Assembly: GCA_036346225.1 (NCBI GenBank)
Contig: JARFIW010000588.1
Span: 4,283,501-4,347,500, forward strand
DNA length: 64,000 nucleotides
Direction of reading: 5' to 3'
Origin: Platerodrilus igneus
Taxonomy: Eukaryota > Arthropoda > Insecta > Coleoptera > Lycidae
This document shows positions 12,010 to 22,958 of this stretch, piece by piece (within the stretch, counting starts at the first letter, position 1; every line of letters starts with the position of its first letter). The notes beneath the pieces were generated by a model that saw only the letters and a program-made list of their open reading frames with translations, was not told the origin of the DNA and did no database searches. Made by a program: the position numbers and the translations under genes.

Positions 12010-13790
12010 AGCGATTCGATCTCTACCCTAAGACAATGCCAACTTAATTCGCTTTGAAACAACTAAATGTCTCCGACATGCCAAAACTCCTAACAAAAAT
12101 GTGACAAAGCAAGAAATGACGACCTTAAAACACCTACGAACAAACAAGAAAATTGTTATACTACCTGCAAACAAAGGTAATGCTACTGTAATTCTAAACC
12201 GTACAGAATACAAAGAAAAGATTTATCAATTATTACAAGACGGTTCCTACACTCCTATAACAAAAGACCCCACTTCAAAGCTTGAACTGGAAATTTCAGC
12301 ACTTATCAAATTTTCTAATACCTCGTGAATCTAAACCACTCGCCTGTACGGCCTGCCTTCCTAAAGTCCATAAACCTGATGTTCCTCTCCGCCAAATAGT
12401 TAGCACAATTGACTCGCCAACCCACCATCTGGCAAAATACCTAGCAAACTTCTTAAAACCTAATTACGGTAACACCCCTACTAATGTTTTAAACTCCACT
12501 TATTTCATAGAACTAATTGCAAATATTGAGCTAGGCCCAAATGATATACTAGTCAGTTTTGACGGAACGTCCCTATTTACAAATGTACCTGTCATAGACA
12601 CTGTCTCCATTATTAAACAACTCCTACCTCAAGAAAACGAATTTGAGTACTTGGCCACGCTCATTGAAAAATGCTTAACTTCTACCTATTTTGTCTTCGA
12701 AGGACAATTTTACAAACAAACCTTGGGCACACCAAGGGGCTCACCTCTATCCCCTATTGTGGCCAATAGATTCATGGAGTCTATGGAATCCATGGGCTCT
12801 AGAATCCAAGACCTTAAACCAAACACTTGGCTCCGTTATGTAGATGACACTCTTGTAATTTGGCCCAATGAACACCAAACGCTCAATAATTTTCTAGATC
12901 ACATAAGCAATCAACATAAACATATTAAGTTAACTATAGAAATTGAAAAGAACGAAACTCTGTCATTCCTTGACGTTCTGGTGGAGCGCCAACCTAACGG
13001 ACGACTAGGTCATTCCGTATATCGAAAACCCACACACACACACACACACAGACAGATACCTACATATGTCGTCATGTCATCATCATCCCTCACAAAAATC
13101 ATCGGTAATCAACCCTCTAGTCAACCGCGCTATTAAGATTTCACAACCATAACACTTATCTAATGAAATGACCCATCTTAAAACTAGTCTTATAAAAAAG
13201 GGCTATCGTAACTCAGATATCGGCAGAGTAATAAACCAGCATCTGCATCCTACATGAATCCCCAAACCACACTGTAATCCCAATATACGATCTTTAGCAA
13301 TCCTTCCATATATACACATGAGCCTGCACCATAACACAGCTTGGACCCACTCCAGCTCTGAAGCTGTCAGGATCCTCTCCTAGAGCACTTGATGCTAACA
13401 CATACGCCAGAATTGATAACATTCTACCATCTGCTTGCTATAATTTCTATCAACCAAGGACGTTGCTGGCATGCCAGCATCTCCACCTCCAGCCACAGGG
13501 TATCGAAGCAAGGAAATCCTATCCAAGTCACGCTAGGTGTCGAATTGCATTCAGCATAATGATAGACATCATTCTCTACACAAACCAGATCCAGGTCTTC
13601 GTTGTGATGCCACAACATTAAGATCTACAATGTAGAAACGATTCTCACACCTTTACGAACGAAAGTGCTTTCGGTGATTGAAGACATTTGTAATTATCGA
13701 CACAAAGACTTTGTAAATATTTTCTTTGTGCGTCATGCATTTAATGTATAATTAGTTCGTATTTTTAACTTGTAAATAAATGTTGTCTCT
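12010..13790 (+). pseudogene. Penelope-like element copy, plus strand, GIY-YIG mostly lost
   Basis: Frames 12101-12328 and 12282-13136 encode the Penelope RT: NKGNATVILNRTEY, LPKVHKPDVPLRQIVS, DILVSFDGTSLFTNVP, GTPRGSPLSPIVANRF and the catalytic RYVDDTLVIW, then LSFLDVLVERQ and VYRKPTHT. The latter runs into an (AC)n tract at 13030-13050. After that the connector decays (KGYRNSDIGRVINQ near 13200), and the text jumps to a tail motif (SSSEAVRILS near 13360) that normally follows the endonuclease. The start of GIY-YIG is not found. It lies head to head with the minus-strand copy. Confidence 0.8.
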
Positions 13791-14144
13791 GTTGCCATGA
13801 AGCACTAACAAGGTGACCCTAAACAAACCAGAACAACACAATTATTACTTTCTTCAGATTTTGGCTTTGCTATGCATAATAATTTTCCTACAGTAATCTT
13901 CTTGAGAAGTTCACTGCTTCACTGACACCATCAAAAATGGTTATTGTGCTGTGGTTTATTTTTGTTTTGGCATTTCACCTTCTGCTGATGCAAAGTGATA
14001 GGTTGCTTGTGACAAATCACATGTAATTTCTTCTTTCCTATACTTGGGTTAACATTCATTGTGAATGGGAATTCTGTCTCAGTCACTGTGACCAACTACT
14101 GTTAAGTAAATTGATGCTGTAATTAATCACGATATATAAGTTAA
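13791..14144. other. Spacer between Penelope-like and LINE B2
   Basis: No coding signal seen; may include decayed Penelope 3' sequence. Confidence 0.3.
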
Positions 14145-14442
14145 TCATTCTGAGCGAACCTGCACCTTGACGATGTTCTAAAATAGTAGAACAGGTAGAA
14201 TGGCTTGCGCGTTTCAATGAGCTAGAGAGCCGAGCTATAGATTTAATTAAATTAGTGGGATCTTTAGTGAGGAACCAGACTAAGACAGGTCCCCGAAAAA
14301 GGGTGGCAGCTTTTTTGGTACTTAGAGTGGCAGAGATCATAGGGGTCGGTAGGGCTTTCTAAAACACACTACTGCGATGTGGAAGGCAACGGGAAACCAC
14401 CACATTATCTCCCAACTACACAGCGTACTCAAATTGATATGA

Positions 14443-15009
14443 ATGATGATGGCATCTTCTTGGGTAAAAAATTCCGGAGGTAAAATAGTCCCCCATTCAG
14501 ATCTCCAGGAGGGGACTACTTCGAGGGTGATCCGAAAGTATACAAAAAGATCCGTGAACATTTTGCGAGTCGGAGCATGGAATGTCAGAAGTATGAAACA
14601 AGTAGGTAAGCTAGAGAATCTGAAACTCGAAATGGATAGGTTAGCACTAGACATAGCAGGAATCAACGAAGTCTGCTGGCCAGAGGCGGGGGATTTTTGG
14701 AGTGGAGACTTTAGGGTAATTCATACAGGATCAGAGGAAGGAAGTTTGGGTGTGGGGATAGTTATGCGAAAAAAGATAGGACGACATGTAGAAAACTACT
14801 TACAAAAGAACGACAGAGTACTTATGGTTAGATTTGAAGCTAAACCAGTAAATACAGTAATAATACAAGTATACATACCCACCTCTAGCTACAGTGACGA
14901 TGAGGTAGAAGCGATCTACAAAGATATCAAAGACATACTAAGATACGTAAAAGGACATGAAAATTTGATAATTACGGGGGACTCTAATGCAGTGGTAGGT
15001 GAGGGTTAG
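14443..15009 (+). pseudogene. LINE B2 APE-type endonuclease
   Basis: 188 codons. After about 40 leader residues comes LRVGAWNVRSMKQVGKLE with the catalytic Asn, then INEVCWPEAGDFWSGDFRV with the catalytic Glu, QVYIPTSSYSD, and TGDSNAVVGEG where the family has GDxN. A stop follows at 15007. The rest of the domain lies in other frames up to about 15290 (DYIIVRQRF, then DIDIDNNIV, where the usual SDH has lost its His). The enzyme nicks target DNA in LINE insertion. This copy is dead. Confidence 0.8.
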
Positions 15010-15289
15010 GGAAGGGCGATAGTAGGTTTATTTGGTTTAGGCACGAGAAATGAGAGGGGAAATAAGCTGGTAGAATTTTGCGACAAGAACAACTTAACGA
15101 TAACAAATACATTATTTCAACATCATGCTAGAAAACGATACACATGGAAGCTGGCAGAAGATATAGGAAGATATCAAATAGATTACATTATTGTTAGACA
15201 ACGGTTTAGAAATCAAATAAAAAACTGTAGAAACTACCCGAAAGCAGATATAGACATAGACAACAACATCGTAATTATGAAGGCTGCAC

Positions 15290-16759
15290 TTAAATTTAAA
15301 AATCTGAAAAAAAGGAACGGAAAAAGGCACATTGACATTAAGAAGCTAAAAGATAAAGATACCCATGAAAGATTTGAAAAAAGTCAAATGAATTGATGAA
15401 AGATATCAGGAAAATTTCTGATACTAAAGAAATAGAAGCAGAATGGAATAACATTAAATCCAGCCTATACATGGCGGCCAAAGATATTCTGGTGTATACA
15501 CAAAAAGAAAATAAGAAACTATGGATAACAAAAGATATCCTAAATTTAATAGAAGAAAGACGAAAATACAATAAATAATAGATCAGATGAAACAGGAAAA
15601 CAGAGATACAAAGCCATAAAATGGGAAATTATTCGCAAATGCAGGAAAGCTAAAGAACAATGGATTGATGAAAAGTGCAAAGAGGTACAAACTAAGATGG
15701 AAATAGGAAAGACAGATGAAGCATACAAATTAATTAGATTGAATTTTTAGGATAAAAAACATATAACAAAAACACATCTTTATAGAAAATGTAGAAAAAG
15801 TAGCTAGATGGCAGGAATATATAGGGAATTTATATTCAGGAGAGAAATTAACATCATTAGAACAGGAATCAGACATTGAAAATGATGACCTGGGATATCC
15901 TATACTTAGAGATGAGTTTGAATTAGCATTAAAGAGTCTGAAAAATGGTAAGGTGCTGGGTACAGATAAGGTGCAAGCAGAAACTCTAAAAGCCACTGGA
16001 CAAGCAGTAACAGAACGTCTTTTCCGACTTGTAAGCTATATGTATGAGACAGGCGAGATACCCAAAGATTTCAAACGTAATGTCATAGTAACTATACCAA
16101 AAGAAAGAGGCACGGATAGATGTGAAAATTTTCGAACAATAAGTTTGACAGCACACGTTTCAAAAATATTAACTAGAATTGTACAAAGACGAATGAAAAA
16201 ACGAGCTGAAGAAATACTGGGAGAAAACCAATTTGGGTTTAGGCGTAACAGGGAAACACGGGAGGCTATTTTAGTTTTGAGGGTGATAATGGAGAAAACA
16301 ATCGAGAAGGGGGAAAGCATATATATATAGGATTTGTAGATCCGGAAAAAGCATTCGATAATGTAAAATGGAAAAAATGTTCGAAATACTCAAAAAGATT
16401 GGAATGAGTTATAGAGATAGACGAATAGTACATAGCTTATACAAAGAGCAAATAGCAGTAATAGAATTAGAGCAGGAACGTAGAGAGGTAAATATTAGGA
16501 AAGGGGTGAGACAGGGATGTGCCTTATCCCCATTAATTTTTAACTTGTACATAGAAGAGGCAATGAATACTCAAATGCAGGACGACATTTGGAATTAAGA
16601 TGCAGGGACAAAAGATTGATATGCTTAGATTTGCAGACGATTTAGCGGTATTAGCATCTAGCAAAGAAGAGTTGGAAGCTGCTCTTAATGAAATGAAACA
16701 GTTCTAACGGAGAGATGTGGTATGAAAATTAACAAAAATAAAACTAAAGTTTTAGTATG
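15290..16759 (+). pseudogene. LINE B2 reverse transcriptase
   Basis: The linker (RKISDTKEIEAEWNNIKS near 15400-15470) leads into RT. 15953-16330 holds TIPKERGTDRCENFRTISL and GENQFGFRRNRETREAIL. After a stop, GFVDPEKAFDNVKWKK keeps the first catalytic Asp, then GVRQGCALSPLIFNLYIEEAM. At 16620-16650 MLRFADDLAVL keeps the FADD pair. Frameshifts at about 15396, 16330, 16595 and 16700 prevent translation. The sequence stops at the PIF insertion. Confidence 0.85.
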
Positions 16760-17068
16760 TAAGTGCCATTTTACACAATACTAAGTTTCTATCTAAATTT
16801 AGTACTAAATTTGTTTCTAAATTTAGAAATATTTTTAGAAAGATGTAATACATAGAAATTTAGTTCATAATTTAGGATATAAATTATGTGCATAATTTAT
16901 AGAACCCGTCCTATTTTTCTCGATAAATCGACTCCCAAATCTGCGCACTTGTTCCATTTTAAATTCATAATGAATTGTTATTGTAGGCTATGTATGATTT
17001 TCATATGTTATAGCCTCTTGTTTATTGTCGTTCAAATAAACAGATTTTTCTAACTTATATTTATAATT

Positions 17069-18122
17069 ATGTCGTGGTCTAATGATCAAGTGCGCGCCTT
17101 AATTGATGCCTACTATAACAATCCTTGTTTATATAATGTAAAATCAGGGTTGTATCATAATAAACATGCACGAAATGCAGCCCTGGAAAATATTAAAGAT
17201 TCACTGTATCAATTACGTCCTGATGTAACAATTTCAGAAATAAAAAATTAATGGAATGGACTCAAAACGAATTTTACCACAGAATATAAGAAGGTACAAC
17301 AATTCAAAAGTAGTGGTTCAGGTGTTGACGATGTAAAAATAATATAACTAACTTCCAAGCGCTTTCATAACAAATCTTAATTTCAGGTCTTCATTCCAAC
17401 AATTTGGTATTACAATAAACTTCAATTTTTATTAGATCATATTAACCCAAGAAAATCTGTGGACTCCATTATCTTACAAGATTATGATTATGAATCTACC
17501 CAAATTGATTTAAATACTGTAAGTACTTAAACAGCAAACAATTTCTCAGAAATAAGCTGCTTTTGGTTATTGTGCTTTAAAACCCAAGGTTAAAATAGAA
17601 TTTTCTACCCTTGTAATGGAAAATTTGAATTAATAAAAGAACCTAACCTCAATATATAATTTTTTTAATAAGCATCATCAATAATTCACATTATTTCAGC
17701 AAAATGATACATCAACAGTGGAACCACTCCAGTTGGGGAATATTTTAATTAAATACAGATCCCAGGACATTGTGGGGGATGATGATGTGCCTCAATATTA
17801 TACAGAAGAGGTTATAACAAATGAAAATGTTTCGCTGATCTCTTCGATTCCTACCACTAGTTTTAATCCACCATCGACACATCAAACAAAACTAAACAAA
17901 GCAAAGAAGCGTGTCTTAGATCCTGCTGAAGATGCAATTAAAGATATTGCAAGTATTTTAAAAAGTCGCAATGTAATAGAAAAAAAGACTGACAATCAAA
18001 TATATGCAGATTATGTTGCTTCAAAACTTAATTTGATAACAGATCCAAATATTTTGCTGGATACTGAAGAAGAAATTAATAATATGTTATATAATGCAAT
18101 TAAAAAATGTAGATTTGAATAA
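17069..18122 (+). pseudogene. PIF-associated MADF/Myb-like DNA-binding protein, one in-frame stop
   Basis: Three exons are readable. 17069-17332 encodes a MADF/SANT-like module (MSWSNDQVRALIDAYYNNP, then EIKN-stop-WNGLKTNFTTEYKKV). 17387-17518 is flanked by TTTCAG and GTAAGT and encodes FIPTIWYYNKLQFLLDHI. 17700-18122 starts after TTATTTCAG and ends TAA with a helical C-terminus. The introns are 54 and 181 bases. The single TAA at 17249-17251 replaces what should be a Lys or similar codon. Such proteins help the Harbinger transposase enter the nucleus and bind the ends. Apart from the stop it looks intact. Confidence 0.75.
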
Positions 18123-18196
18123 AATACTGAGAATAATGTTTACTTTTTTATTATAAAAAAAAGATTTTACAATCTATGTCTGTTAATAGTGTCCTC

Positions 18197-19822
18197 TTAC
18201 CATGGCACTTGCCCAATTTCAGAATTAAAATAAGCTTTATATTCTTCTCTCGCTAGCCTTGCCACACATGAAGATTTGTTTCCAAATTTATTTTGCGTCT
18301 TTTGTAAATTGCATGATATTTTGTCTAACTTTTCAAGGTAATATTTTTTTAACAGAACATAAGTAATTATGTAATATAACACAAGTCAATGTGATTTTTT
18401 CAACTTTGTTTGGCGCTAAATGCATGGGGTTCATTAACATTCTAAATCGGTTTGCTAATATGCCAAAGCTGCTCTCAACTACTCTACGAGCTCTTGATAA
18501 TCTGTAGTTGAATATTTTTTGGTTAAGACCTCGTTGAGGAAAAGGTTTTAGTAAATTAGGCAACAAAGGAAAAGCATCATCTGCAATTACTGCATATGGT
18601 ACATTTTGTTGGTGGCCTGGTAAGCATTTTTCTTTGGGAAAATTTAAACCATTTGTTTTTAAAGCTTTTGAAAAATTGCTGGCACTAAAAACACCCCGTC
18701 ACTAATTCTTCCATTAACACCAAAATCAACGTATATAAATTTATAATTAGCATCTGCTAACCCTAACAAAACAATACTGTGTGTGCCTTTAAAGTTGTAA
18801 AAATATGAACCATCAGATATCGGTGGTCTAAATGTTATATGTCGACCATCTAAAACACCCAAACATTGTGGAAATTGCCAAATGTCCTTATAATCATCTG
18901 CTACTTTTTCCCATTCCGCAACTGTAGTAGGTACCTATAACATTTTTGTAATAAACCTTCAATAGCCAGGCACATTATACCACGCATTAAAATGAAAACT
19001 ACCAACTCCAAATAACTTTTGATACACTGAATTTTATATAATCTTGAGTCTTGGTGAGATGATCTTGGATTCAATATCAGTGTACAAAAAGAACGACATT
19101 TGAGAAATTTCATTCGTAAACATGAAATAGCCCCACTTCCATAGATTTACCCTCTTCTTCAATATAAGTGAGCGGAATTTGCACAAATGAAATAGTAGGA
19201 AAGGTTGTGCTCTAGGGGCAAAACGGGAACTAATATTTTCATAAAATTTTAATTTTGAGATGACAAAAAGAACAGAATTTCTATATATCTACTGAGATCT
19301 CGGGTAAAAGGAACACCTATAAAGATTATACATTTGAATTCCATCATGGGCGTAACCAGGGTAATAATATTAGTCGGGTAAGATGCGGGGATAAAAAAAA
19401 ATTGAGGTTGCGGTTTTATGAATACGGGGTTTGAAATTATACCAAACTTGTGTTTGGTAAAATATGCTTCTATAATATTTATTTTAACGCGTTTTGCATA
19501 TTTTATAAAAATCAATATATCAAAAGCTATTTATATATATAGAGTGAGTAATTTTCGTTGAAACGCACTGCATAATTAGTAGTCATTATTACTTTAAGGT
19601 AATTTGGTCCCAAAGCTTTTATTAAAGCATCACAAACCAACGGTACAAATAACGAAATTGTACTTTCGTGAATTCTACAACTATACATCAAGGATCGATA
19701 GGACTCTCCTGTAGCCAAAAAGCGAAGTGTAACTTCTAATCTGCAATAAATTATCAATCTTATATTATATTTGCACATGCATTTTGAAACAGGTTACTTA
19801 CTGCGTACAGAAATCGCATCTC
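18197..19822 (-). pseudogene. PIF/Harbinger DDE transposase
   Basis: Minus strand. 19594-19760 encodes LEVTLRFLATGESYRSL and HESTISLFVPLVCDALIKAL. An intron of about 650 bases follows (donor after NYLK, acceptor TTATAG before VPTTVAEWEKV). Then comes QFPQCLGVLDGRHITF with the first Asp, DFGVNGRISDGVF with the second, and IADDAFPLLPNLLKPFPQ where the third acidic residue lies (Asp here, often Glu in relatives). RLSRARRVVESSFGILANRF and ILHNYL follow, and the tail ends GQVPW. Frames shift near 18660 and 18350. A small 5' exon at 19780-19822 ends near a GTAAGT. Cut-and-paste transposase, now inactive. Confidence 0.8.
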
Positions 19823-19828
19823 TCATAA

Positions 19829-20567
19829 ATATAAAACAAAGATTATCACAAGGTCGTGTTACAAGAAAAAGCAACTACTGTGCTCAAAGACCACAAACAT
19901 AGAAACAAGGAAAAGATTGCAAAACATATGTGTGGAACACAGCACTGTATGGCTGTGAAACCTGGACAGAAAAGAAAAGCAGATAAGAAAAAGGTAGAAG
20001 CCTTTGAAATGTGGCGCTACAGACGTATGATGAAGATATCATGGACAAACAAAGTTAAGAACAAAGAGGTACTAGAAATGGTAGGGGAAGGAAGAAGTAT
20101 GTGGAAAACAGTAAAAAATAGGAGAGATGTGATCATAGGCTATATACTAAGACATGAGGGAATAGTGCGGAATATATTAGAAGCAGAAATAGGAAAAAAG
20201 AGAAGTAGAGGTAGACCTAGGTTAGACTACTGCACACAGATAGTGAAAGATGTAGGCTGTAGGAATTTCAGGGAATGTGTAGGCTAGCTCAGAATAGAAA
20301 TCAATGGAGGTACGCTTCCAACCAGCCGCAAGATGGAAAACTAATGACAAAACTAATAACTGTTCTCAAACATGGTGATTACTATAGACAAATATAGATA
20401 TTGGGTTTGCTATACTCTCAAATAATGTTAATGTGCGAAAGGATTTACTGGAAAACTATTAATACGGTAAATGTTTAAGTGTTGGGAGATCCTTGGCAGC
20501 CACAGGCTGCTTCCCCCCCCCCGTCACATACCACCGAATCTCGGTAAAATAGGGCATATAATTAGAA
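19829..20567 (+). mobile_element. LINE B2 3' part, module i: RT C-terminus and first 3' module
   Basis: Resumes the LINE with a run homologous to B3 at about 33810 and encodes the C-terminal cap of the RT protein. 19856-20287 contains KVEAFEMWRYRRMMKISWTN, then WKTVKNRRDVIIGYILRHEG and GRPRLDYCTQIVKDVG. The end of the module (20480-20567) has the signature TTGGCAGCCACAGGCTGC, a C run and an ATACCACCGAAT box. Confidence 0.8.
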
Positions 20568-20910
20568 AACAATAGAAGGGAATCAAGCTGTATATAGGCT
20601 GTTGTGAGAATTGCAGGGAACTGGGTAGGCTAGCTCAGAACATAAATAAGCTGAGGTATAAGTCCAACCAGTTTCAAGACGTAAAACCCAATGACGAAAA
20701 AATAAGTGCTCTTAAATCTAATGATTATTATAACAACTACAGGTGTTGGTTGTGAAATATTTTCAACTAATGTTAATTGTGCGAAAGGATAAATTAGAAT
20801 AACTATTAATTCGACAAAGGTTCAATTGCTGGAAGTACTTGGCAGTCAAAGGCTGCTTACCCCTCTTCACACACACACTGAATATCAGGGAAATAGGGTA
20901 TAAACTGTAA
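20568..20910 (+). repeat. LINE B2 3' part, module ii
   Basis: Starts with AACAATAGAAGG and repeats, in diverged form, the last 40-odd codons of the LINE protein plus 3' UTR (compare LAQNINKLRYKSN in the matching copy at 32867-33076). It ends with the same TTGGCAGTCAAAGGCTGC box as module i. Confidence 0.7.
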
Positions 20911-21443
20911 AACAATAGAAGGTGACCGGACTGCATCACACAAGAAAGAACAGCAGCTGTGTTCAAAGACAATGAACATAGATACAAGAAGAAAACTGTT
21001 CAAAGCATAGTGTTGAGCACAGCACAGTACATATATGAAATAAAGGCAGTAGGAAAAGCAGACAGAAAGAGATAAAAGCCTTCTGGAATGTTGTGCTTCA
21101 GATGTATGAGGATGGTAGTATGGACAGACAAAGTTAATAACAAATTGGTTGTAGAAATAGTAGAGGAATAAAGATATTTGTCGAAAACGAAAAAATAAGA
21201 GAAATAGAAGGAAAGCATACGTTTTAAGGCATTTCTGGGGAATAGTACGGAATATATTACAAGCAGAGATAGGAAAAGATAGGTAGGGGTAGACCGAGAT
21301 CAGACTTTCACACACAGATAGGGATAGATGAAGACTGAACAAATTTCAGTGAAATATGTAGGTTGGTTCAGACTAGGAAGCAATGAGGGTACGCGTCCAA
21401 CCAGTTCTAGGACTGAAGACCTAATGATGAGGAAGATGATGTA
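20911..21443 (+). repeat. LINE B2 3' part, module iii and 3' end
   Basis: Begins with a second AACAATAGAAGG, then a third, strongly decayed copy of the C-terminal coding region. It ends at a short ATGATG-type simple tail (about 21425-21443), as in copy B3 and as expected for RTE-like LINEs that lack a poly(A) tail. Confidence 0.7.
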
Positions 21444-21516
21444 AGGTTAAGCTCATCACTAGTACTGTGTCTGGGATTTGAACACGAGTCCGAAAGTAAA
21501 TAAATCAGGCATTATA

Positions 21517-22768
21517 CGAGGCTTGTTCATTTGAAACCCATCTTTGGTTCAGGAAAAATTTATTGACAACTAAATTTACAAATAATTACCACTACGATTA
21601 AGGCACATATCCCATTATTTCGTCAACCTGTGTATACCCTGCCTAAAGAAATATTGTGGCTGCTGCTCGAAGAATTCTTTCACGGCGTTTTGTACTTCTT
21701 CGTCTGACTGAAAACGGTTACCTTTTAATCCTTTTTTTCAGTGGCCCAAAGATGTGAAAATCTCAAGGTGATTGATTGGATGCTCTAATATCCTCCATTT
21801 CCTTCGTAGAAGATTTTCTTTTACTATGTTAGCAACATGAGGTCGAGCATTGCCGGGAAGCAGAATGACACCATGTGAAAGCTTCCTTGGACGTTTTCGT
21901 CTTATTCCTTGATGGAGCTTGTTCAAAATTTCATTATACAGGTTTGCGTTGATATGCACTCGAGGTTCTGTAGGGTTCTTCATGGTCGGAAAAAAAATGT
22001 CAACATGACATTACCGACAGAAAGTTGAACTTTAAACTTCTTGGGTGGTGGAGAATTTGCGTGTTTCCATTGCATCAATGACAGCTTACTGGATGGTTCA
22101 AAATAATGACACCAAGATTCGTCGCCAGCAATTATTGATGAGAGAAAATTGTTATCATTTTGTCTGTATTCCGCGAGGTGTTGCAAAGATAAGCCCATTC
22201 ACAAGCTTTTTTGGTTCTCTGACAAAAGGCAAGGAACCCATTGCGCACAAACTTTGCTGTAGCCTAGTTTGTGTACAATGCTATGAACAGATCCGATACT
22301 CACACAAACACTTTCTGAAATTATTCTGATTGAAGCTCGACGAAATTTCTCTAATCAGGCCTTTCACACATGCCATATTTCTGTCTGTTTACGCAGCACA
22401 CATTGCACCTGGTCAGGGTTTATCATTCGTCCCTTCGCGTCTATTTTTAAATTTTCGACACTATTCCTTGACAGTTGGATACACACAACATGCATTTTCA
22501 TACACTGCTTGCATTCGTGTATGAATTTCCAATGGTTGCAAACCTTCAGCACACAAATTGAATGACCGCACACTGATAACATTTGGTCGGATTATTAACA
22601 AGTCATTTCAAAGTCACAATACTTAAAATCCTTGTCAAATATATACGAGAGAAACTGACCAGTGGGAAGTTTACAAACACCACTAACATAGCAAAACGTC
22701 AGTTGAGCGATTACAATTGTTTCCAAGGCTAACCTGACCAAAGATGGGTTTCAATTAAACAAGCCTCG
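21517..22768 (-). mobile_element. Mariner-family DNA transposon
   Basis: 1,252 bases bounded by inverted repeats that start CGAGGCTTGTT and differ at only a few of about 36 positions. A TA dinucleotide duplication flanks it (21515-21516 and 22769-22770). Size, TA target and encoded transposase all fit Tc1/mariner. Confidence 0.95.
21738..22600 (-). pseudogene. Mariner transposase, inactive
   Basis: The N-terminal DNA-binding part lies around 22364-22600 in two frames (EIHTRMQAVYE near 22500). 21980-22198 encodes IIAGDESWCHYFEPSSK with the first catalytic Asp, then WKHANSPPPKKFKVQ. 21738-21983 has PGNARPHVAN where the family has DNARPH, so the second Asp has become Gly, and the HPPYSPDLxPxD region is scrambled (EHPINHLEIF). 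Several frameshifts. Confidence 0.9.
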
Positions 22769-22958
22769 TAATAAAATAAAATCCTTATTCTAATGAGTAA
22801 GATGTTCAGCCAGCAAAAAAATCAGATTTATTTGTAAGTTAAGAAATTTTTCTGCACAGAGCATAAAACTTATTTGCAACTTATAAAAGCATAACTTGGT
22901 AATATGTATCTGAGACCATTAAAATAACTGTTATAACACATTACAAAAATTTGCTTAC

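Larger units (their letters stand above)
14145..16759 (+). mobile_element. LINE family B, copy B2, 5' portion (5' UTR, endonuclease, RT)
   Basis: Starts with the family 5' end (GAACCTGCACCTTGACG). It runs through 5' UTR, endonuclease and RT up to 16759, where a PIF/Harbinger element has inserted at TAA; the 3' portion resumes at 19829. Divergence from copy B3 (32118-36607, opposite strand) is roughly 12-15% by eye over the 5' UTR. Confidence 0.85.
16763..19828. mobile_element. PIF/Harbinger DNA transposon inserted in LINE B2, distal end deleted
   Basis: Left end at 16763 (GTGCCATTTTACACAATAC) follows TAA at 16760-16762, which fits the TWA target of PIF/Harbinger. It carries the usual two genes in convergent layout: a MADF/Myb-like protein on plus and a DDE transposase on minus. 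The right TIR is missing: the transposase 5' region at about 19820 abuts LINE sequence that resumes about 110 bases further along the LINE consensus (judged from copy B3). A later deletion probably took the right TIR together with that LINE piece. Confidence 0.8.
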
